Positions 38,368 to 52,033 of a DNA stretch of 64,000 bases are shown here, in pieces (the first letter of the stretch is position 1; the number at the start of each line of letters is the position of its first letter). A program made the translations under genes and the position numbers. A model generated the notes under the pieces. It ran no database searches, was not told the DNA's origin, and saw only the letters and a program-made list of their open reading frames with translations. The DNA lies in the NCBI GenBank assembly GCA_020621405.1, contig JAHRYN010000002.1, positions 915,557-979,556 on the forward strand, given 5' to 3'. Origin of the DNA: Betaproteobacteria bacterium (GTDB lineage Bacteria; Pseudomonadota; Gammaproteobacteria; Burkholderiales; Rhodocyclaceae).

Positions 38368-39012
38368 TCAGGCCGCTACCGGCACGGCGGCGCGCGCCAG
38401 CCACAGCAGGTGGCGCGCACCTTCCACGCCGGGCACCTGCAGTTCTTCAGCACGCACCAGCTTCCAGCCCGACGGAATGCCGCGCACCTCCTCGTCCGGA
38501 TACACGCCCTTCATCGCCAGCATGTAGCCGTCCGGTTTCAGCAGATGGCCGGCCACCTTGATGAAGTCGGCCAGATCACCGAAGGCACGGGAAATGACGA
38601 AGTCGCGTCCGGTGTCGAGCTGTACCGCCTCGGCACGCGCGGTCTGCACGTCGAAATTGCCGAGGCCGAGGTCGATGCGCACCTGCTGCTGGAACGAGGC
38701 CTTCTTGGAATTCGGCTCGATCGACAGCACGTCGAGATCGGCCCGGGCGATCGCCAGCGGAATGCCCGGCACGCCGCCGCCGGACCCGATATCCACCAGG
38801 CGGGCACCGTCCGGAATGAAACGCTGGACCGACAGCGCATCGAGCAGGTGGTGCGTCAGCATGCGCGATTCCTCGCGTATCGCGGTCAGGTTGTAGACCG
38901 CATTCCACTTGGACATCAGTGCGATGTAGTTCAGCAGACGGGTTCGGGCCGCAGCGGAGAGCGGCAGGTCAAGCGCGGCGAGACCGGCGTCGAGTTCGGT
39001 TTGCAAGGTCAT
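38368..39012 (-). CDS. rsmG: 16S rRNA (guanine527-N7)-methyltransferase RsmG
   Basis: 214 residues; SAM-dependent methylation of G527 of 16S rRNA. N-terminal helical region (LLNYIALMSKWNAVYNLTAIRE), SAM loop LVDIGSGGGVPGIPLAIA, LSIEPNSKKASFQQQV and FVISRAFGDLADFIK. Standard length. It lies between mnmG (58 bases upstream) and parA in the conserved mnmG-rsmG-parA-parB order of origin regions. Confidence 0.95.
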   Translation of the reverse strand: MTLQTELDAGLAALDLPLSAAARTRLLNYIALMSKWNAVYNLTAIREESRMLTHHLLDALSVQRFIPDGARLVDIGSGGGVPGIPLAIARADLDVLSIEPNSKKASFQQQVRIDLGLGNFDVQTARAEAVQLDTGRDFVISRAFGDLADFIKVAGHLLKPDGYMLAMKGVYPDEEVRGIPSGWKLVRAEELQVPGVEGARHLLWLARAAVPVAA

Positions 39013-39070
39013 GGGCGGTTCAGTTCAAGCTGCTTCAAATCGTTTTCTGTCGGGTGTTGCGGAAAGCGCG

Positions 39071-40960
<1,890 letters not shown>

Positions 40961-41131
40961 GTTCGCTGCAATGCAAAAGAGGGCGAAGGGGCTGAATGAT
41001 ACGACCTCGGACACCGAACACCAAGGTCGCCCGACCGGCAACCGCATAGCATTGGCTTACAGTCGCTTACGGCACGAAGCGTAATCCGGCACTAGGCTTG
41101 TAGCGTGTTCTTCACAACAGATCGGCAAATC

Positions 41132-41445
41132 ATGAAGGTCATCGGCACTGCAGCGATTGCGCTGGCCCTGCTGGCCAGCGGTTCCGCGTTCGCCCACGGT
41201 GATGGCGACGGCTACCGGCGGCATGGTCACGACCGTGGATTCGGGCGCCACCACGAGCGCTATTACGGCGACTATGGGCGTCACACTACGGTGGTGGCTA
41301 CTATCGACCCGAAGAGGGCTATTACGCAGCTCCGGTATACGTGGCTCCGCCTCCTCCGGTGATCTACGGAACCTACGGCTATCGTTATCCGCAGCCAAGG
41401 GACGGCGTGACGGTCATCCTGCCGCCCATCCGCATCGGTTTCTGA
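41132..41445 (+). pseudogene. Small secreted Tyr/Pro/His-rich protein gene with a 2-base frameshift
   Basis: From ATG 41132 the frame gives a signal peptide (MKVIGTAAIALALLASGSAFA) and an HG/RY-rich mature start (HGDGDGYRRHGHDRG...RYYGDYGRH). At the run CACAC (41282-41286) the frame changes character: the same frame continues into TTVVATIDPKRAI and stops at 41362, while another frame from 41287 reads YGGGYYRPEEGYYAAPVYVAPPPPV and ends TVILPPIRIGF at 41443-41445, a typical ending for this kind of small envelope protein. Removing one CA/AC dinucleotide joins the two into about 103 residues. This is either a real disruption, a slippage-prone site or a sequence error. The function is unknown. Confidence 0.7.
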
Positions 41446-41461
41446 TGTTTCACGTGAAACA
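41446..41461. promoter_or_regulatory. parS centromere site 1
   Basis: TGTTTCACGTGAAACA, the perfect 16-base parS palindrome bound by ParB. It begins directly after the stop of the frameshifted small gene and lies 11 bases from the TSUP stop codon. The cognate parB is 3.9 kb away. Confidence 0.95.
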
Positions 41462-41472
41462 TTCGCAACTGG

Positions 41473-42234
41473 TCAGGCGACCATGCTGTCCCAGATCAGG
41501 CGGGCGACCAGCAGACTGACCACCACGATGAATACACGGCGCACGAACACTGCGCCGTTTTTCATGGCCAGATGCGAACCGACCCAGGCTCCCGCAAGAT
41601 TCGCCAGTGCCATCAATCCGGCGATCTTCAGCATGATGGCACCCGACGGTACGAACCATGTCAGCGCGGCGAGATTGGTGCTGACATTCACCACCTTCGC
41701 CGCCGCCGACGCGCGCAGGAAATTCCACGCGTAGCAGCGCACGAACAGGAAGATCAGGAAGCTGCCAGTACCCGGCCCGAAAAAGCCGTCGTAGAAGCCG
41801 ATCGCTGCACCCAGCACCAGCGCCAGCACGGGTCTGGGTGAGCGTGCATCGTCACCGGCGACAACCCCGAAGTCCTTCTTCTTCAGCGTATAGGCCAGCA
41901 CCGCCAGCAACAGCACGATGACCAGCGGACGGAGCAGCTGTGGTGGAAACAGACCCACGGTCGCCGCGCCGGCAAACGATGCGATGAAAGCGGCCAGCGC
42001 AGCACGCCAGAGTACCCGCCAGTCCATATCGACGCGACCGAGATAGCGGCGCGCTGCCAGACTGGTGCCGACGATGCTGACCGCCTTGTTGGTACCAAAC
42101 AGCGTGGCCGGCGCAGTGCCCGGAAACACGTTGAACAGCAGCGGCACCTGAACCAGCCCGCCACCACCGACCATCGCATCGACCAGTCCGGCAAAGAAGG
42201 CGCCCGCGCAAAGCAATACGAGGTCGGTCACCAC
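41473..42234 (-). CDS. Sulfite exporter TauE/SafE (TSUP) family permease
   Basis: 253 residues with about eight membrane helices. The TSUP signature is seen twice: GAFFAGLVDAMVGGGGLVQVPLL near the N-terminus with LFGTNKAVSIVGT, and GAAIGFYDGFFGPGTGSFLIFLF followed by AAKVVNVSTNLAAL in the second half. Members export sulfite, sulfonates or related organic anions; substrate not determinable. Starts with GTG 42234. The gene is bracketed by two parS sites and seems inserted in the mnmE-mnmG neighbourhood. Confidence 0.88.
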   Translation of the reverse strand: MVTDLVLLCAGAFFAGLVDAMVGGGGLVQVPLLFNVFPGTAPATLFGTNKAVSIVGTSLAARRYLGRVDMDWRVLWRAALAAFIASFAGAATVGLFPPQLLRPLVIVLLLAVLAYTLKKKDFGVVAGDDARSPRPVLALVLGAAIGFYDGFFGPGTGSFLIFLFVRCYAWNFLRASAAAKVVNVSTNLAALTWFVPSGAIMLKIAGLMALANLAGAWVGSHLAMKNGAVFVRRVFIVVVSLLVARLIWDSMVA

Positions 42235-42249
42235 CGGACTGCCTTCCGA

Positions 42250-42265
42250 TGTTTCACGTGAAACA
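42250..42265. promoter_or_regulatory. parS centromere site 2
   Basis: A second exact TGTTTCACGTGAAACA; here the palindrome extends to 20 bases (42248-42267). It lies between the start of the TSUP gene and the stop of mnmE, 804 bases from parS site 1. Confidence 0.95.
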
Positions 42266-42271
42266 TCACGC

Positions 42272-43630
42272 TCACTTGCCTATGCAGAACCGGGAAAATA
42301 TCTCGCCCAGAAGATCGTCCGGCGTGAATTCTCCGGTGATCTCGCCAAGCGCACGATGAGCAAGCCGCAGTTCTTCGGCGAACAGATCAAGCTGCAGTGC
42401 GGTCCCGGCAATGCAGCGCTGCGCCGATTCCAGATGCGCTATCGCTGTATCAAGGGCATGCAGGTGACGGCTACGCGCGGCCAGTGCATCTTCAGCGCCG
42501 CCGTGCCAGGCGATGCAGTCGAGCAAGGCGCGCTGCAGCAGGTCCAGCCCCTCGCCGCTGCGCACCGACAGCCAGACGGAAATCACTCCGTCGTGTGAAT
42601 CCACCCGCGTCTGTTCGCCGCTGAGGTCGATCTTGTTGAATACGCGTATGCGCCGCAGATCCGGCGGCAACGCGGCGTCAATGTCACGTGCGTCCGCGTC
42701 GAAACCGGCGCGGGCGTCGACCAGATGGATCACCGCATGCGCGCGATCGAGTTCCCGCCGGGTACGGGCGATGCCAGCCTGCTCGACCGGATCGTCGGTA
42801 TCGCGCAGGCCGGCGGTGTCGATCACGTGCAGCGGCACGCCATCGATCGCGATCAGTTCGCGCAGCGTGTCGCGCGTGGTACCCGCGATGTCGGTGACGA
42901 TCGCGCGGTCTTCGCCGGCCAGTGCATTGAGCAGGCTGGACTTGCCGACATTCGGCGCGCCCGCCAGCACGACGGTCAGCCCTTCCCGCAGTACCACGCC
43001 ACAGCGCGCACGTTCGCGCAACGTCGCCAGGGCCCGCATGACTTCATCCAGCTTCCTGCGTGCTCCCGCCTGTTCGATGAACTCGACATCCTCTTCCGGG
43101 AAGTCGAGCGTCGCCTCTACGAACATGCGCAGGTTCAGCAACGCATCTTCCAATTGATGGATGTGGCGCGAAAACTCGCCATCGAGCGAGCGCATCGCGG
43201 AACGCGCCGCCGAAGCTGTGCTGGCATCTATCAGGTCGGCCACCGCCTCGGCCTGCGCCAGATCGATGCGGTCATTCAGGAAAGCGCGTTCGGTGAATTC
43301 ACCCGGTCGTGCCGGTCGTGCACCCAGTTCGAAGCAGCGCGCCAGCATGGCCTGCAGCACCGCAGTGCCGCCATGTCCGTGCAGCTCAAGCACGTGTTCG
43401 CCGGTGTAGGACGCCGGTGCTTCGAACCACAGCGCAATGCCGTGATCGATCACCGTACCGTCGGCCGCCAGGAATTTCGAGAAGCTGGCATGCCGTGCTT
43501 CGGGCAGGCGTCCGAGAATGCCGCGCGCGATGTCGGCGGCACTGCGACCGGACACGCGGATCACACCGATGCCGCCGCGTCCGGGTGCGGTGGCAATCGC
43601 GGCGATGGTATCGGTCGGGCGTGCGCTCAT
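42272..43630 (-). CDS. mnmE: tRNA modification GTPase MnmE (TrmE)
   Basis: 452-residue GTPase partner of MnmG in wobble-uridine modification. N-terminal tetrahydrofolate-binding domain ([61 protein letters not shown]), G domain with [25 protein letters not shown] and NKIDL, and the C-terminal CIGK with the catalytic cysteine. ATG 43630. Upstream on the same strand are yidC, yidD, rnpA and rpmH, with a REP-like palindrome pair separating yidC and mnmE. Confidence 0.96.
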   Translation of the reverse strand: MSARPTDTIAAIATAPGRGGIGVIRVSGRSAADIARGILGRLPEARHASFSKFLAADGTVIDHGIALWFEAPASYTGEHVLELHGHGGTAVLQAMLARCFELGARPARPGEFTERAFLNDRIDLAQAEAVADLIDASTASAARSAMRSLDGEFSRHIHQLEDALLNLRMFVEATLDFPEEDVEFIEQAGARRKLDEVMRALATLRERARCGVVLREGLTVVLAGAPNVGKSSLLNALAGEDRAIVTDIAGTTRDTLRELIAIDGVPLHVIDTAGLRDTDDPVEQAGIARTRRELDRAHAVIHLVDARAGFDADARDIDAALPPDLRRIRVFNKIDLSGEQTRVDSHDGVISVWLSVRSGEGLDLLQRALLDCIAWHGGAEDALAARSRHLHALDTAIAHLESAQRCIAGTALQLDLFAEELRLAHRALGEITGEFTPDDLLGEIFSRFCIGK

Positions 43631-43666
43631 CTCGAAATCCGGTGAAGGCTGCGTTTTCGGGGTCCT

Positions 43667-43743
43667 GTCGCGGCGAGGGCGCCGCTCCCGCAATACTCCG
43701 CTGATTCCGGATGTATCGCGCGAGCGGCGCCCTCGCCGCATCG
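43667..43743. repeat. REP-like inverted pair (BIME) between yidC and mnmE
   Basis: Two inverted copies of a REP-type element. The core GAGCGGCGCCCTCGCCGC at 43722-43739 is perfectly complementary to 43670-43687 over 18 bases, with 34 bases between. Each copy also has an internal palindrome (GGCGCC or GCGGCG/CGCCGC). The consensus GGGAGCG-N-CGCGA layout matches the elements at 63.8-64.0 kb. No T-tract follows, so it is not a classical terminator, although it may stabilise the yidC mRNA end. Confidence 0.8.
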
Positions 43744-43761
43744 ACCGGACTGCTGTCCGGA

Positions 43762-45399
43762 TCAGGCCTTGGCGGTCTTGCCGGCCTCGATCATCCGGGT
43801 GATCTGCCACTGCTGTGCGATCGACAGGATGTTGTTGATCGTCCAGTAAAGCACCAGGCCGGACGGGAAGAACAGGAACATGCCGGTGAATATCACGGGC
43901 AGGAACAGCATCACCTTGGCCTGAATCGGGTCCGGCGGCGTCGGGTTCAGCTTGGTCTGCACGAACATCGTGACGCCCATCAGCAGCGGCAGCACGAAGA
44001 ACGGATCCTTGATCGACAGATCGGTGATCCAGCCTATCCACGGCGCGTTGCGCATCTCGACGCTGCCCAGCAGCACCCAGTACAGCGAAATGAACACCGG
44101 AATCTGGATCACGATGGGCAGGCAGCCACCCAGCGGATTGATCTTCTCGGTCTTGTACAGCTCCATCATTTCCTGCTGCATGCGCGCGCGATCGTTGCCA
44201 TGGCGCTCCTTGATCTGCTGCATGCGCGGCGTGACCAGGCGCAGCTTGGCCATCGAACGGTAGCTCGCCGCCGACAGCGGGAAGAACAGCGCCTTGATCA
44301 GCACGGTCAGCAGGATGATGGCCCAGCCCCAGTTGCCGACCAGCGCGTGCAGCTTTTCCAGCACCCAGTGCATCGGCGACGCGATGATCTTGAGCCATCC
44401 GTAATCGACGACCCGGTCCAGGCCCGGCGCCAGCGCAACCAGATTGGCCTGGATCTGCGGACCGGTATACAGCGGCACGCTGATGGTCGAGGTCGCGCCC
44501 GGCGCGGCGCTCGGCACCGGCACGACGACACCGGCGGTATAGAGGTCATTCGCCACCTTGCGTGCGAAGAACTCGCGCTCGATGCCCGGCGCGGGGATGA
44601 AGGCACTGACGAAGTAGTGCTGCACCATCGCCACCCAGCCATCCGGCGCCTTGGTGACGTACTTCGCCTTGTCCTTGTCGATGTCGGTGAATTCCACCTT
44701 CTGGTACTTGCCCTCTTCGGTATAGAAGGCCGGGCCGGTGAAGGTGCTCAGCATGCTGGTGCCGGCCGAAATCTTCTGGCCGTCACGCAGTACCTGGAAA
44801 TAGGCGTGTGCATTGACCGGGGCGCCCGAGGCATTGGCGATCTCGTAGCGCGTGTCGATGTTGTAGCTGCCGCGGTGGAAGACCAGCACCTTGGTCACGG
44901 TGACGCCTTCCGGCCCGGGCGCCGTCATGCGCAGTTCGGCGCTGTCCTGACCATCCGCCAGCTTCAGTTCGCTGGTCGCCAGCTGATACACCGTCTTGTG
45001 CGTCGGCAGGCCCTGGCCGATCAGGCCGCTCTGGGCGTGATAGAGGTGCTGCCCGCCATTGTCCAGCAGCACGAAGTTGCCGGTCGATTCCGGACCCGCA
45101 CGGTGCTTGAGCAGTTCCAGACGGATCAGCGAACCGCCTTCGGCCGACACGTCGGCGATGAACAGATCGGTTTCGACGCGGACGGCCGCCTTCTGCGTCG
45201 CCACTGCGACCGGCGGTACCGCGGCCGCGCCGGCACTCGGACTGACCGTCGGCACGGGCGCCTGCGCGCCGGGGGACTGGGCTGCCGTGGCAGCAGGTGC
45301 CTGGGCTGCCGGCGGCTGCGACTGGCGCTGCCAGCCGTCCCACAGCATGAACAGGGAGAACATGAAAACGATCAGCAGGGCGGAGCGTTGGGTATCCAT
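43762..45399 (-). CDS. yidC: Membrane protein insertase YidC
   Basis: 545 residues. N-terminal membrane anchor ([21 protein letters not shown]), a Pro/Ala/Gln-rich linker, a periplasmic beta-supersandwich domain (about 70-330; [21 protein letters not shown]), then the conserved insertase core with the hydrophilic-groove arginine in [36 protein letters not shown] and [21 protein letters not shown]. It inserts and folds inner-membrane proteins with or without Sec. It lies in the rpmH-rnpA-yidD-yidC-mnmE operon. Confidence 0.96.
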   Translation of the reverse strand: MDTQRSALLIVFMFSLFMLWDGWQRQSQPPAAQAPAATAAQSPGAQAPVPTVSPSAGAAAVPPVAVATQKAAVRVETDLFIADVSAEGGSLIRLELLKHRAGPESTGNFVLLDNGGQHLYHAQSGLIGQGLPTHKTVYQLATSELKLADGQDSAELRMTAPGPEGVTVTKVLVFHRGSYNIDTRYEIANASGAPVNAHAYFQVLRDGQKISAGTSMLSTFTGPAFYTEEGKYQKVEFTDIDKDKAKYVTKAPDGWVAMVQHYFVSAFIPAPGIEREFFARKVANDLYTAGVVVPVPSAAPGATSTISVPLYTGPQIQANLVALAPGLDRVVDYGWLKIIASPMHWVLEKLHALVGNWGWAIILLTVLIKALFFPLSAASYRSMAKLRLVTPRMQQIKERHGNDRARMQQEMMELYKTEKINPLGGCLPIVIQIPVFISLYWVLLGSVEMRNAPWIGWITDLSIKDPFFVLPLLMGVTMFVQTKLNPTPPDPIQAKVMLFLPVIFTGMFLFFPSGLVLYWTINNILSIAQQWQITRMIEAGKTAKA

Positions 45400-45462
45400 C
45401 TCGGGAATCGTCGGAGTAGTGCTGAGGGGATGAAGGAGAAGGAAACGCGGGGCCGTCGGCGC

Positions 45463-45672
45463 TCAGGGCACCGGATCGTAACCGCCGGGATTCCAGGGAT
45501 GACAGCGCGACACGCGGCGCAGCGCGAACCAGCCGCCGCGGACACTGCCGTGGCGGGCTATCGCTTCAGCCGCATATTCGGAACAGCTTGGCGCGAAGCG
45601 GCAGTTGCGGCCCATCAGCGGGCTGATCACATAGCGATAGACGGCGAGCAGACCAAGCAAAATGCTTTTCAA
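45463..45672 (-). CDS. yidD: Membrane protein insertion efficiency factor YidD
   Basis: 69 residues: [34 protein letters not shown] with the conserved cysteines, then [23 protein letters not shown]. An amphipathic membrane-associated protein that assists YidC. Its start overlaps the rnpA stop by 4 bases and yidC follows 63 bases later. Confidence 0.95.
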   Translation of the reverse strand: MKSILLGLLAVYRYVISPLMGRNCRFAPSCSEYAAEAIARHGSVRGGWFALRRVSRCHPWNPGGYDPVP

Positions 45673-46115
45673 CTGGCAGCCTCCATAACGGGCTTCACAT
45701 CCTGCCTGCGCACCCGGCCGAGCAATGCATCGATCTCGGCCCGCAACTGCAGGCGATCGAGCGCCTCGGGCCGCGCATTCAGGCGCAACACGATGTCCAG
45801 CGGCTTCAATTCAGCCCTGATGTGGCGGAACGCCTCGCGCGCGAGGCGTTTCACCAGATTGCGGGCATTGGCCCGCTTCAGGTGCCGCTTGGCGACAACA
45901 ACGCCCAGACGCGCTCCACCGGTCGCTGACGGACCGTGGTGAATCACGAAATGCCGGCTGCGCTGCGTACGCCGCAAAGCAAAAACGGATGAAAACTCAT
46001 CCGTTTTTCTGAGCCTGTATTCCGGACGGAAGGCCAGACTTCCGTCACCGGCCCCTGCGGGCTGCGTTTCGGAATCTGTTTCTGGCACTGTTCCGGGCCG
46101 TGCAGTCGGGCTCAC
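45669..46115 (-). CDS. rnpA: Ribonuclease P protein component
   Basis: 148 residues from GTG 46115. Protein subunit of RNase P, which matures tRNA 5' ends with the Rnp[31 protein letters not shown], the RNR motif region [23 protein letters not shown] and [10 protein letters not shown] are visible. The N-terminal 28 residues are a variable extension; a shorter start further in is possible. Downstream of rpmH as usual. Confidence 0.92.
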   Translation of the reverse strand: MSPTARPGTVPETDSETQPAGAGDGSLAFRPEYRLRKTDEFSSVFALRRTQRSRHFVIHHGPSATGGARLGVVVAKRHLKRANARNLVKRLAREAFRHIRAELKPLDIVLRLNARPEALDRLQLRAEIDALLGRVRRQDVKPVMEAAS

Positions 46116-46145
46116 CTGCCAACCGGCCAGACAAACATTGATGCG

Positions 46146-46280
46146 TCAGACTGCCAGACGGGCGCGGCCCTTGGCACGACGGGCGCGGATCACTGCGCGA
46201 CCACCACGGGTACGCATGCGCTCGAGGAAACCGTGGGTGCGGGCGCGACGGACAGACGACGGCTGGTAAGTACGTTTCAT
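46146..46280 (-). CDS. rpmH: 50S ribosomal protein L34
   Basis: 44 residues beginning [20 protein letters not shown] and containing [19 protein letters not shown], essentially the consensus L34. First gene of the rpmH-rnpA-yidD-yidC-mnmE operon, divergent from dnaA. Confidence 0.97.
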   Translation of the reverse strand: MKRTYQPSSVRRARTHGFLERMRTRGGRAVIRARRAKGRARLAV

Positions 46281-46371
46281 GGCCTGCTCACTAGATGGAC
46301 GAAAAAGCGCTCAATTACATCGCACCTTGAGTGCTTTGTCAATCCCAACGCGCCGGCGCGGCTTCGGGGGC

Positions 46372-46380
46372 TGTGGATAA
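46372..46380 (-). promoter_or_regulatory. Consensus DnaA box upstream of dnaA
   Basis: TGTGGATAA, the exact complement of the 9-base DnaA box TTATCCACA, in the rpmH-dnaA divergent region about 140 bases before the dnaA start. It may serve dnaA autoregulation. Confidence 0.75.
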
Positions 46381-46521
46381 GCGGGCCTGAAAGCGCTAGA
46401 ATCCGGCGTTCGAAACAGCACTCAAAAGCTGCTCCCCACCCGGTCACCGCACCGGCTGCCGGGTGCATCCCGCTACGCTGCCCCGCAACCTCTCGAAATC
46501 GACCCGGCGACCTCGCAGACC

Positions 46522-47961
46522 ATGATGCAACAGTTTTGGGCAGTCTGCCTCAGCCGCTTCGAGCAGGAACTTCCCGCACAGCAGTTCCAGACCTGGATAA
46601 AGGGTCTGCGCATCAACGAAAGCGACGATTCGGCGTCCCTGGCGCTGGTCGCGCCCAACCGCTTCGTGCTGCAGTGGGTACGCGAGCGCTATGTCGCGCG
46701 CATCGAGGCACTCGGACTGGAATACTTTTCGCAACCGCTGTCGGTACGCCTGAGCCTGCCGGACGTCGCGGCCGCCACTGCGGCTGACAGCGAACCCGCT
46801 GCCAGGCCGGGTGAGACGGAATCGGCGCGTCAGGCCAGCGCTGCGTTGCGGGCCGATCCCGACACCACCCGCGTGACCCTGCCGTCGGCGCCGATCAGGC
46901 TGTCGTCCGGCCCGGCCAAGGAGCGCGGCGGCGAGCGCGAACGATCGCGCCTGAATCCGGGCTTCACCTTCGACAATCTGGTGACCGGTCGCGCCAACGA
47001 ACTGGCACGCGCCGCCGCCATCCAGGTCGCCGAAAATCCCGGCATGTCCTACAACCCCATCTTCATCTATGGCGGTGTGGGGCTGGGCAAGACACACCTG
47101 ATCCATGCGCTGGGCAATGAAGTGATACGGCACAACCCGGACGCGGTGATCCGCTACGTCCATGCCGACGACTACTATGCCGACGTGGTGCGTGCCTACC
47201 AGCAGAAGAGCTTCGACACCTTCAAGCGCTACTACCGTTCGCTCGACGTGCTGCTGATCGACGACATCCAGTTCTTCAACAACAAGACGCGCACGCAGGA
47301 AGAATTCTTCTACGCGTTCAATGCGCTGACCGACGGCAAGAAGCAGATCGTTATCACCTGCGACACCTACCCTAAGAACATCCAGGGCGTGGAAGAGCGG
47401 CTGACCACCCGTTTCGGCTGGGGTCTGACGGTGCAGATCGAGCCGCCGGAACTGGAAATGCGGGTCGCCATCCTGAAGAAGAAGGCCGAGATGGAAAAGG
47501 TGAAGGTCGGCGACGACGTCGCCTTCCTGATCGCCAAGAACATCCGCAGCAATGTGCGCGAGCTCGAAGGCGCGCTGAAGAAGATCATCGCCTTCGCCCA
47601 CTTCCATACGCTGCCGATCTCGCTGGAAGTGGCGCGCGAGGCGCTGAAGGACCTGCTCGGCGCGCACAACCGGCAGATCACGCTCGAGTTCATCCAGAAG
47701 ACGGTGTCCGACTACTACAAGATCAAGGTGTCGGAGATGTACTCGAAGAAGCGTACGCGGGCCATAGCGCGGCCGCGTCAGGTCGCGATGTGGCTGGCCA
47801 AGGACCTGACGCCGGAAAGCTATCCGGCGATCGGCGAGGCCTTCGGCGGCCGCGACCACACGACGGTGCTGCACGCCTGCCGTACGATCGCCGACCTGAG
47901 GCTGAAGGACGAGGTGCTGAACCATGATCTGCACGTGCTGGTGCAGACCCTGCGCAAGTGA
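46522..47961 (+). CDS. dnaA: Chromosomal replication initiator protein DnaA
   Basis: 479 residues. Domain I (MMQQFWAVCLSRFEQELPAQQFQTWIKGL), a variable domain II to about 150, AAA+ domain III with Walker A GGVGLGKTHL (near 184-192) and Walker B LLIDDIQFF, and the DNA-binding domain IV with AFGGRDHTTVLHACRTI. Unwinds oriC and loads DnaB. ATG 46522 or the next codon ATG 46525 may start. Followed by dnaN after 227 bases and gyrB, in conserved order. Confidence 0.97.
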   Translation: MMQQFWAVCLSRFEQELPAQQFQTWIKGLRINESDDSASLALVAPNRFVLQWVRERYVARIEALGLEYFSQPLSVRLSLPDVAAATAADSEPAARPGETESARQASAALRADPDTTRVTLPSAPIRLSSGPAKERGGERERSRLNPGFTFDNLVTGRANELARAAAIQVAENPGMSYNPIFIYGGVGLGKTHLIHALGNEVIRHNPDAVIRYVHADDYYADVVRAYQQKSFDTFKRYYRSLDVLLIDDIQFFNNKTRTQEEFFYAFNALTDGKKQIVITCDTYPKNIQGVEERLTTRFGWGLTVQIEPPELEMRVAILKKKAEMEKVKVGDDVAFLIAKNIRSNVRELEGALKKIIAFAHFHTLPISLEVAREALKDLLGAHNRQITLEFIQKTVSDYYKIKVSEMYSKKRTRAIARPRQVAMWLAKDLTPESYPAIGEAFGGRDHTTVLHACRTIADLRLKDEVLNHDLHVLVQTLRK

Positions 47962-48188
47962 TGGAAAAGCGGTGAAGACTGTACGGATAAACAGGCCTGA
48001 ATCTCTGTATGTACACTGTGCATAACTGGGGTCTTTTCGGTCGGGACGACTTTTGCCCACATTTGTTCATGCGCTGACCAGGCGGTTATACAGCGATTGA
48101 TACATATCCGAAGATATTGAAATTGTTTGAATTTCCGGTGTTTTCCACAGAAAACGGTCGACGTTAACGGTTTACAGAGGTTTATAAA
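47962..48188. other. Probable oriC region / dnaA-dnaN intergenic segment
   Basis: 227 bases without a gene, much richer in A+T than the surroundings, especially 48085-48188. It contains a DnaA-box variant TGTGCATAA at 48017-48025 (complement TTATGCACA), a related TTTTCCACA at 48141-48149 and a weaker TTATACAG near 48085. The AT-rich stretch around 48095-48140 could be the unwinding element. Whether replication starts here or between rpmH and dnaA cannot be settled by reading; GC skew and footprinting would decide. Confidence 0.6.
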
Positions 48189-49298
48189 ATGCTCTTAATG
48201 AAAATAGAACGCGAACAGCTTCTGCGACCGTTGCAGTCCGTCAGCGGCATCGTGGAAAAGCGTCACACCCTGCCCATCCTGTCGAACGTCCTGATCGAAA
48301 TCGAGGGCGATGCGCTGACCCTGCTCGCCACCGACATCGAGATCCAGATCCGCACCCGTTCCACCGGCAGCATCAGCGCCGCCCAGCCGGCCGCGCTGAC
48401 CGTCGCGGCGCGCAAGCTGCAGGACATCCTGCGCGCACTGCCGGAAGGCCAGGAAGTCAGCCTCGACGCCGACGACCGCAAGCTCACCGTGCGCTCCGGC
48501 AAGAGCCGCTTCACGCTGCAGACGCTGCCGTCGCAGGACTACCCGCGCATGCAGCTGGCCGACGGCGACACCGTCAAGCTCAGCCTGACGCAGCGCAAGC
48601 TTAAGCGCCTGCTGTCGCTGGTGCAGTACTCGATGGCCCAGCAGGACATCCGCTACTACCTCAACGGTCTGCTGCTGGCCGTGGGCAGCGAGGAACTGCG
48701 TCTGGTCGCGACCGACGGCCACCGCCTCGCCTACGTGTCCGAGCCGCTGCCCGGCGTGACCGACAAGGTCGACGTCATCCTGCCGCGCAAGACCGTGCTC
48801 GAACTGTCGCGCCAGCTGGCCGACACCGACGACCCGGTCGACATCGAACTCGGCGGCAACCAGGCCCGGCTGCGCTTCGGTTCGGTCGAGCTGATCACCA
48901 AGCTGATCGACGGCAAGTTCCCCGACTACGAGCGCGTGATTCCGAAGGACCACCCGAAGGAAATCATGCTGCAGCGTTCGACCTTCCTGCCGGCACTGCA
49001 GCGCTCCGCCATCCTGACCAACGAGAAATTCAAGGGCGTGCGCGTCGTGCTGTCGGCCGGCACGCTGAAGCTCATCTCCAGCAACGCCGAGCAGGAAGAG
49101 GCGCAGGAAGAGCTGGAGATCGACTACAACGGCGATGCGCTCGACATCGGCTTCAACGTGAGCTACCTGCTCGACGTGCTCAACAACGTTTCGGGCGACA
49201 CGCTCAGCCTGCGTCTGAACGACGGCAACAGCAGCGCGCTGATCACGCTGCCGGGCACCGATGACTTCAAGTACGTCGTGATGCCGATGCGCGTGTAA
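48189..49298 (+). CDS. dnaN: DNA polymerase III beta subunit (sliding clamp)
   Basis: 369 residues, three clamp domains: KIEREQLLRPLQSVSGIVEKRHTLPILSNVLIE at the start, PSQDYPRM, SMAQQDIRYYLNGLLL, DGKFPDYERVIP, and the C-terminal YVVMPMRV typical of beta clamps. ATG 48189 has AGAGG 8 bases upstream; ATG 48198 gives the canonical MKIERE start. It ends in a clear terminator before gyrB. Confidence 0.97.
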   Translation: MLLMKIEREQLLRPLQSVSGIVEKRHTLPILSNVLIEIEGDALTLLATDIEIQIRTRSTGSISAAQPAALTVAARKLQDILRALPEGQEVSLDADDRKLTVRSGKSRFTLQTLPSQDYPRMQLADGDTVKLSLTQRKLKRLLSLVQYSMAQQDIRYYLNGLLLAVGSEELRLVATDGHRLAYVSEPLPGVTDKVDVILPRKTVLELSRQLADTDDPVDIELGGNQARLRFGSVELITKLIDGKFPDYERVIPKDHPKEIMLQRSTFLPALQRSAILTNEKFKGVRVVLSAGTLKLISSNAEQEEAQEELEIDYNGDALDIGFNVSYLLDVLNNVSGDTLSLRLNDGNSSALITLPGTDDFKYVVMPMRV

Positions 49299-51869
<2,571 letters not shown>

Positions 51870-51943
51870 GGACGACTGATCTTCGCAGGGAAGGGTGGGC
51901 GAATACCTTCATCCTTCCCCGGCATCTGTTCGAATTTAGGCAG

Positions 51944-52019
51944 TTTCTATACATATCGCCAGACAAATGTATAGAAAAAGGCTATTTTCTATACATGTTG
52001 AAAAGACATGTATAGAAAA
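51944..52019. promoter_or_regulatory. Double inverted-repeat operator ahead of the Fic gene
   Basis: Two inverted repeats share the half-site TTTCTATACAT. Pair 1 is TTTCTATACAT at 51944-51954 with ATGTATAGAAA at 51967-51977 (12-base spacer). Pair 2 is TTTTCTATACATG at 51985-51997 with CATGTATAGAAAA at 52007-52019 (9-base spacer). Four half-sites in 76 bases, the last ending at an ATG at 52019, look like a cooperative repressor operator covering the promoter. The winged-helix C-terminus of the Fic protein is a candidate binder (inference). Confidence 0.8.
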
Positions 52020-52033
52020 TGGAGTCTTTCTGT

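Noticed and set aside
43667..43743. Long inverted repeat read as a yidC terminator
   Set aside because: No T-tract and a 34-base loop; the sequence matches the REP family at the window end.
51944..52019. CRISPR-like short repeats ahead of the Fic gene
   Set aside because: Only two inverted pairs of 11-13 bases with short unequal spacers; fits an operator, not a CRISPR array.
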